From: Bacteroidota bacterium
Lineage (GTDB): Bacteria; Bacteroidota; Bacteroidia; Chitinophagales; Chitinophagaceae
Reading direction: 5' to 3'
NCBI GenBank assembly: GCA_023417815.1
Contig: JAEZEI010000003.1
Location: forward strand, 62,001-126,000
DNA: 64,000 nt
This document shows positions 59,342 through 64,000 of the stretch, one piece after another (position 1 is the first letter of the stretch; every line of letters begins with the position of its first letter). The translations under genes and the position numbers were made by a program. Under the pieces are notes generated by a model. That model saw only the letters and a program-made list of their open reading frames with translations, had not been told where the DNA came from and ran no database searches.

Positions 59342-60640
59342 ATGAAATATTTGCCACTCAATCCCCAGATCTTTATCGATAACAGGGCAAGGTTCGTAAA
59401 AATGATGGAGAAGAATTCCATTGCCATCTTCAACAGCAACGATGAACTCCCTTCCAATGGTGATGCCCTGGTGAAATTCAAACAGAATTCAGACCTTTTC
59501 TGGCTCACCGGTATTCAGCAGGAAGATTCCATGCTGGTGCTTTTCCCGGATAATCCTGATCCAAAATACAGGGAGGTCCTGGTACTGGTGCGTCCTAACG
59601 AGTTAAAGGAGAAATGGGATGGCCACAGGCTGCGTGTGCAGGAGGCCCAGGCAATATCGGGCATACAAACCATAGTTTGGCTCGACTCGATCGACGGCCT
59701 TCTCCAGCCCTGGATCCACCTGGCAGAAACCATTTACCTGAATACGAATGAAAATGACCGCAAAGCCAACCTGGTTCCCGTAAGGGATTACCGCTTCGCG
59801 GAAGAAATGAGAAAAAGATACCCGCTGCATAATTACCGCCGCAGCGCCCGCATATTGAAAGAACTGCGCGCCATCAAAACCCCGCTCGAAGTTGAGGTGA
59901 TGCAAAAGGCGATGGACATTACAGAAAACACTTTCCGTAGGTTGCTGGGATTCATCAGGCCCGGCGTAATGGAATACGAGATCGAAGCAGAGATCTATCA
60001 TTCATTCCTGATGCAGCGTTCATCAGGTCCTGCCTACGGCTCTATCATCGCCAGCGGCGACCGTGCAAGAACCCTTCACTACGTTGAAAATAACCAGGAG
60101 TGCCTTGATGGTGAACTTATCCTGATGGATTTTGGCGCTGAATACGGGAACTATTGTGCCGACCTTACACGAACTGTTCCTGTGAACGGGAAATTCACCC
60201 GCCGCCAGAAGACAGTTTACAACGCATGCCTTCATTTACATAAATATGCAGCCAGCATACTTAAACCAGGCATCAGCATTGTGGATTATACAGAAAAGGT
60301 GGGCGATGAGGCCACTGTCATTTTCCAGAAGATCGGCCTGCTGAAAAAATCGGACATTAAAAATGAAGATCCGGAAAACAGGGCCTACAGAAAATACCTG
60401 TACCATGGAATTTCCCATCACCTTGGTATAGATGTTCATGATCTTGGTACCAGGACGGAACCCATCAAAGCCGGTATGGTCTTCACTGTTGAACCAGGCA
60501 TCTATATCGAAGAAGAACAAATGGGGATCAGGATCGAGAATAATTTCTGGATCACAAGGAATGGCAACAAGGACCTGATGAAGAATATCCCGATCACCAC
60601 CGATGAAATTGAGGCGCTGATGAAAAATGCAAAGCAATAA
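59342..60640 (+). CDS. pepP: Xaa-Pro aminopeptidase (aminopeptidase P)
   Basis: PepP removes the first residue of peptides with proline at position two. The 432-residue M24 metallopeptidase has an N-terminal AMP-N domain (FNSNDELPSNGDALVKFKQN, then SDLFWLTGIQQEDSMLVLFP) and the C-terminal pita-bread fold with the metal ligands: the two Asp in DFGAEYGNYCADLTRTV near 245, His in YHGISHHLGIDVHD near 355, Glu in FTVEPGIYIEEE near 382, and Glu in GIRIENNFWI. It is divergent from pckA and overlaps pssA by one base (TAATG). Confidence 0.96.
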   Translation: MKYLPLNPQIFIDNRARFVKMMEKNSIAIFNSNDELPSNGDALVKFKQNSDLFWLTGIQQEDSMLVLFPDNPDPKYREVLVLVRPNELKEKWDGHRLRVQEAQAISGIQTIVWLDSIDGLLQPWIHLAETIYLNTNENDRKANLVPVRDYRFAEEMRKRYPLHNYRRSARILKELRAIKTPLEVEVMQKAMDITENTFRRLLGFIRPGVMEYEIEAEIYHSFLMQRSSGPAYGSIIASGDRARTLHYVENNQECLDGELILMDFGAEYGNYCADLTRTVPVNGKFTRRQKTVYNACLHLHKYAASILKPGISIVDYTEKVGDEATVIFQKIGLLKKSDIKNEDPENRAYRKYLYHGISHHLGIDVHDLGTRTEPIKAGMVFTVEPGIYIEEEQMGIRIENNFWITRNGNKDLMKNIPITTDEIEALMKNAKQ

Positions 60641-61395
60641 TGAAGCACATTCCGAATTTCTTCACCTTATTGAATTTACTATTCGGCTGCCTTGCCATTA
60701 CCGTGATCCTTCAGAACGGTCTTGTAATAGAATACACTGCTGATGGCGGTGAGCTGGTGAATATCCCGGAAAAGATCTGGCTTGCATCACTCTTCATCGG
60801 GATTGCAGCCGTCATCGATTTTCTCGATGGTTTTGTTGCGCGTGTACTGAATGCATCTTCAGCTTTAGGAAAACAACTCGATTCGCTTGCTGATGTGGTG
60901 ACGTTTGGCGTAGCGCCGTCCATGATCATCTACCAGTTCCTGCGAATGAGTTATGCCGCGGAGGAAGACGGAATGAATGTGTCTGTATTGTTGTTAGTTC
61001 CTGCCTTTCTTATTGCCATGGCTGCTGCATACCGGCTTGGGAAATTCAATCTTGATTCCCGCCAAAGTACAGGATTTTTTGGCGTACCCACGCCGGCAGC
61101 CGGGTTACTGATCGCATCTTTTCCGCTGATATACTGGTTTGACCCGGCAACATCTGCCTACCTGTTCAACAAATGGGTTTTATATATCCTGGTTTTTATC
61201 CTGAGCTGGCTTATGGTTAGCGAATTACCGATGATGGCTTTCAAGTTCAGCAGGGGAGACCGCTCTTCAATGCTGCCTTTGCTGATATTGGTCGCAGCCG
61301 GGATAATTACAGCAATTTTTGCCGGCTGGATCGCCGTCCCCGTTGTCTTCGTTCTTTACATTGTTCTATCTTTGATCTTTAAACGAAAGTCATGA
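60640..61395 (+). CDS. pssA: CDP-diacylglycerol-serine O-phosphatidyltransferase
   Basis: PssA makes phosphatidylserine, the precursor of phosphatidylethanolamine, in the inner membrane. The 251-residue protein has the CDP-alcohol phosphatidyltransferase signature across about residues 47-75, with the ligands in DFLDGFVARVL and GKQLDSLADVVTFG, and about six hydrophobic helices. It belongs to the integral-membrane (Bacillus-like) class. It overlaps pepP by one base and purS by four (ATGA), so the three are translated in series. Confidence 0.95.
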   Translation: MKHIPNFFTLLNLLFGCLAITVILQNGLVIEYTADGGELVNIPEKIWLASLFIGIAAVIDFLDGFVARVLNASSALGKQLDSLADVVTFGVAPSMIIYQFLRMSYAAEEDGMNVSVLLLVPAFLIAMAAAYRLGKFNLDSRQSTGFFGVPTPAAGLLIASFPLIYWFDPATSAYLFNKWVLYILVFILSWLMVSELPMMAFKFSRGDRSSMLPLLILVAAGIITAIFAGWIAVPVVFVLYIVLSLIFKRKS

Positions 61396-61646
61396 TCTAC
61401 AAAGCCCAGGTGAAAATTATGCCATTGAAAGATCTTCTTGATCCACAAGGTAAGGCGGTGTTGGGAGGTTTGCAGAACCTTGGTATCAGCGAGATCGCTG
61501 ATGTGCGTGTGGGAAAACATATTGATCTGAAGATAGAGGCAGATTCTGAAGCTGCGGCGCGATCCCTGGCAGAAGACGCAACAAAAAAACTTTTGGCAAA
61601 CCCCGTAATGGAAGTTTTTGAGATCGAGCTCAGCCAGGGCAACTAA
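61392..61646 (+). CDS. purS: FGAM synthase subunit PurS
   Basis: PurS is the small subunit of the three-part formylglycinamidine ribonucleotide synthase with PurQ and small PurL, helping ammonia channelling. The 84-residue protein fits the family: YKAQVKIMPLKDLLDPQG at the start, LGISEIADVRVGKHIDLKIE near 29 and KKLLANPVMEVFEIEL near 64. purQ and purL are not in the window. It is coupled to pssA by a 4-base overlap and followed by rsmI after six bases, an unusual place for a purine gene. Confidence 0.9.
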   Translation: MIYKAQVKIMPLKDLLDPQGKAVLGGLQNLGISEIADVRVGKHIDLKIEADSEAAARSLAEDATKKLLANPVMEVFEIELSQGN

Positions 61647-61652
61647 ATCCTG

Positions 61653-62318
61653 ATGTTATACATTGTTCCTTCACCTGTAGGAAATCTTGCTGATATCACG
61701 CTCAGGGCGATCGAGGTGCTGAAATCCGCCAACCTCGTTCTCGCGGAAGATACCCGCACTTCTTCAGTGCTGCTGAATCATTACGGAATAAATGTTCCGC
61801 TGTCTCCCTATCACCAGCATAATGAACATAAAGTTGCTTCCCACATAGCCGACCAGATCGCAGAAGGGAAGATCGTAGCATTGTTATCTGATGCAGGTAC
61901 TCCCGGCATAAGTGATCCTGCATTTCTTCTGGTAAAGGAATGTATTGCCAGGGGGCTTCGTGTAGAGACCCTTCCCGGCGCAACGGCATTTGTTCCGGCT
62001 CTCATCAGCAGCGGCTTGCCGGCAAACCGTTTTGTTTTCGAAGGATTCATTCCGCTGAAAAAAGGAAGGCAAACGTTGTTGAAGAAACTTGCAGCAGATG
62101 ATCGCACCATCATCTTTTACGAAAGCCCGGTAAGACTTCCACGTACATTAAAAGACCTGGCAGAATATTTTGGGGAGAACCGCAGGTGCTGTGTAAGCAG
62201 GGAGATCTCGAAAAAATTTGAAGAACATGTTCGCGGAACGCTGAAGGAAGTGCAGGAACATTTTGCAGCAAAGCCTGCAAAAGGTGAAATAGTATTGATG
62301 GTTGCAGGGAATGTATGA
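61653..62318 (+). CDS. rsmI: 16S rRNA 2'-O-ribose C1402 methyltransferase
   Basis: RsmI methylates the ribose of C1402 in 16S rRNA near the P site, using SAM. The 221-residue protein has the tetrapyrrole-methylase-like fold: YIVPSPVGNLADITLRAIE at the start, LVLAEDTRTSSVLLNHYGI near 30, LLSDAGTPGISDPAF near 77, LPGATAFVPAL near 106 and FYESPVRLPRTLKDL near 154. It is shorter than the E. coli protein at the C-terminus, as is common in Bacteroidota. It ends the pepP-pssA-purS-rsmI unit. Confidence 0.95.
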   Translation: MLYIVPSPVGNLADITLRAIEVLKSANLVLAEDTRTSSVLLNHYGINVPLSPYHQHNEHKVASHIADQIAEGKIVALLSDAGTPGISDPAFLLVKECIARGLRVETLPGATAFVPALISSGLPANRFVFEGFIPLKKGRQTLLKKLAADDRTIIFYESPVRLPRTLKDLAEYFGENRRCCVSREISKKFEEHVRGTLKEVQEHFAAKPAKGEIVLMVAGNV

Positions 62319-62385
62319 CCGGTCTTTTTTTAGGGTTCTCCTTGGATTTTTATCCCGAAATTTACCTAAACAACAAATTGAAGCA

Positions 62386-64000
62386 ATGAAGTTTACAGCG
62401 ATCCTATGTTTTGTATTCCTTTCTGTTGCTGCGGCCGCGCAGCAGGGTTATTGGCAACAACGTGCAGATTATGTTATGAATGTGGATATGGATGTTACCA
62501 CCAACAGGTTCAAAGGCACCCAGAAACTCACCTATACAAATAATTCTCCCGACAAACTGGACAAGGTGTTCTACCATCTTTACTTCAACGCGTTTCAGCC
62601 GGGCAGCCATATGGATGTGCGCAGCCGGGAACTGGGAAATGTATTGATAGGATCGAGGCCCGATTGGGATGCAAGAGTGAAAGACAGGATCTCGAAATTA
62701 AACCCGGACGAGATCGGCTATCAAAAGATCATCAGCCTGAAAATGAATGGCGTTGCGCAAAAATTCATTTTGCATGGCACCGTACTGGAAGTTCAGCTTA
62801 ATAAACCGATCATGCCCAGGGCAAAAGTGGTTTTTGATATGGAGTTTGAAGCCCAGGTTCCTTTGCAGATCAGGAGAAGTGGTCGCGATAATCCAACCAC
62901 CAATGTGCGTTACAGCATGAGCCAGTGGTATCCCAAACTGGCAGAATACGACAGGCACGGCTGGCATCCGAATCCTTACGTGGCACGCGAATTCTACGGG
63001 GTGTGGGGAAATTTTGATGTAACGATAAACATTGATAAGAATTATAAACTTGCCGGAACAGGAGTACTTCAGAATCCGTCTGCAATTGGCTGGGGATATG
63101 ACAAACCGGGCACTCCGCTCAAAGCTGTTTCAACTGCAAAGAGATCCTGGCGTTTTATTGGTGAGAATATTCATGATTTTGTTTGGGCAGCCGATCCCGA
63201 GTTCAAACATATTGTTAGGAACGAACCCGGCCTTCCTGTTATCCATGTTGTTTACAACGAAAAGCCCGGAGATGCCAAAAATGATTCGGCCTGGAATACT
63301 GTTGCGGATGCTGCAGTGAAAGTTTTTCCTTACCTGAATAAAAGATTCGGGAAATATCCATACCCGCAATATTCATTTATCCATGGCGGCGATGGCGGGA
63401 TGGAATATCCAATGGCTACGCTGATCGTAAGCCCTTCATTGGGTACAGCCTTTCATGAACTGATTCATAGCTGGTACCAGATGATCCTGGGTACGAATGA
63501 AAGCCTGTACGGATGGATGGACGAAGGTTTCACCAGCTTCGCTGAAGATCATGCGATGAAATTTTATACCGGGAGATCTTCACTTGATGGATACCGCGAC
63601 AGGTTAAAGCAGCGTCCTGATAATGAAAATCTGAAAACCCTGATCAATATGCTGCCTGAAGATAATTCGAGCGGCTATGAAGGATATTTTTCTTTGGTGA
63701 GAAGCGGGCTGGAAGAGCCAATGACCACGCATGCAGATCATTTCAATACAAACTATGCATACAGTATCGCATCCTATTCAAAAGGAGAAGTGTTTCTTGC
63801 ACAGCTTGGTTATATAACCGGTGAAGCAGTGAGAGATTCCATCATGATCCATTATTTCAATCGCTGGAAGTATAAACATCCTGATTCGGATGATTTTATT
63901 AAGGTAGCAGAGGATGTTTCCGGGCTTCAGCTCGACTGGTATAAAGAATACTGGGTCAATGGCACCAAGACTATAAATTATAAGATTGACAGCCTCTGGG
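62386..64000 (+). CDS. M1-family metallopeptidase, partial (3' end beyond right edge)
   Basis: An exported zinc aminopeptidase-like protein, with 538 codons visible and no stop in the window. The signal peptide is MKFTAILCFVFLSVAAAAQ. A beta-rich N-terminal domain covers about residues 25-330. The catalytic domain has GGDGGMEYPMATL near 336 (in place of the usual GAMEN) and the zinc motif HELIHSW near 355, followed 18 residues after the second His by the third ligand Glu in GWMDEGFTSF. These features place it with M1 peptidases of the gluzincin clan that are common in Bacteroidota and exported to the periplasm or surface. It starts 67 bases after rsmI and probably has its own promoter. Confidence 0.93.
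   Translation, partial: MKFTAILCFVFLSVAAAAQQGYWQQRADYVMNVDMDVTTNRFKGTQKLTYTNNSPDKLDKVFYHLYFNAFQPGSHMDVRSRELGNVLIGSRPDWDARVKDRISKLNPDEIGYQKIISLKMNGVAQKFILHGTVLEVQLNKPIMPRAKVVFDMEFEAQVPLQIRRSGRDNPTTNVRYSMSQWYPKLAEYDRHGWHPNPYVAREFYGVWGNFDVTINIDKNYKLAGTGVLQNPSAIGWGYDKPGTPLKAVSTAKRSWRFIGENIHDFVWAADPEFKHIVRNEPGLPVIHVVYNEKPGDAKNDSAWNTVADAAVKVFPYLNKRFGKYPYPQYSFIHGGDGGMEYPMATLIVSPSLGTAFHELIHSWYQMILGTNESLYGWMDEGFTSFAEDHAMKFYTGRSSLDGYRDRLKQRPDNENLKTLINMLPEDNSSGYEGYFSLVRSGLEEPMTTHADHFNTNYAYSIASYSKGEVFLAQLGYITGEAVRDSIMIHYFNRWKYKHPDSDDFIKVAEDVSGLQLDWYKEYWVNGTKTINYKIDSLW

Overview
The window is a continuous stretch of chromosome from a Bacteroidota bacterium, most likely of the Chitinophagaceae/Chitinophagales type. 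The grounds are a SusC/SusD pair, several type IX secretion (T9SS) type-B cargo proteins with a gliding-motility-type C-terminal domain, Bacteroidota-only families (DUF3467, DUF4105, DUF4296, DUF4835, the Bacteroidota-type omega subunit), little sign of Shine-Dalgarno sites, and recurring TAnnTTTG promoter boxes, several with TTG 17-20 bases upstream. I see no rRNA, tRNA, CRISPR array, prophage or intact insertion sequence. Both edges cut a gene: a PKD-domain surface protein on the left and an M1-family metallopeptidase on the right.

Layout. 1-4.1 kb: two tandem minus-strand PKD surface proteins. 4.1-12.2 kb: a minus-strand run with an alpha/beta hydrolase, a DUF4105 membrane protein, guaB, dprA, a PorE-like OmpA protein, queE and folD. 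12.3-15.2 kb: a coupled pair made of a PorV-like barrel protein and a helix-hairpin-helix protein whose C-terminal part looks like an outer-membrane barrel. 15.3-22.3 kb: susC, susD and two tandem paralogous lipoproteins. 22.3-34 kb: mostly housekeeping genes (DUF3467, radC, prs, rplY, yidC, a TPR protein, a phosphosulfolactate-synthase homologue, aroE, a thioesterase, rdgB, ilvE). 34-45 kb: a split str region in which rpsL-rpsG is separated from fusA by about 7 kb holding a TonB-domain protein, a 31-codon gene remnant, an amine oxidase, a third PKD protein and a double OmpA-like protein. 44.3-52.3 kb: an exonuclease, htpG, the ispB-type/recJ/methyltransferase operon and an OmpA-like barrel protein. 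52.3-57.4 kb: bamD-rpoZ-coaBC-DUF4835-DUF4296 followed by a CoA-transferase pair. 57.5-64 kb: pckA, pepP-pssA-purS-rsmI and the partial M1 peptidase.

How the genes fit together. Much of the window serves the cell envelope: BamD builds the outer membrane, YidC the inner membrane, SusCD takes up a nutrient, OmpA-like proteins may tie the outer membrane to peptidoglycan, and T9SS exports the PKD proteins. DprA and the helix-hairpin-helix barrel protein together raise the possibility of DNA uptake. The metabolic genes cover purines (guaB, purS, prs), one-carbon and 7-deazaguanine metabolism (folD, queE), CoA synthesis, gluconeogenesis and short-chain acid activation.

The most unusual non-coding signal is a four-copy TGTGACA element at 35035-35083, with exact 14-base spacing and dyad symmetry. 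Other points worth checking are a GC hairpin that abuts the coaBC start codon, a Cys-to-Ser change in the CoaC domain, an OmpA-domain duplication with the usual Asp replaced by His in both copies, and a repeated G-rich/C-rich inverted intergenic element. I did not find a clearly novel defence or mobile system.
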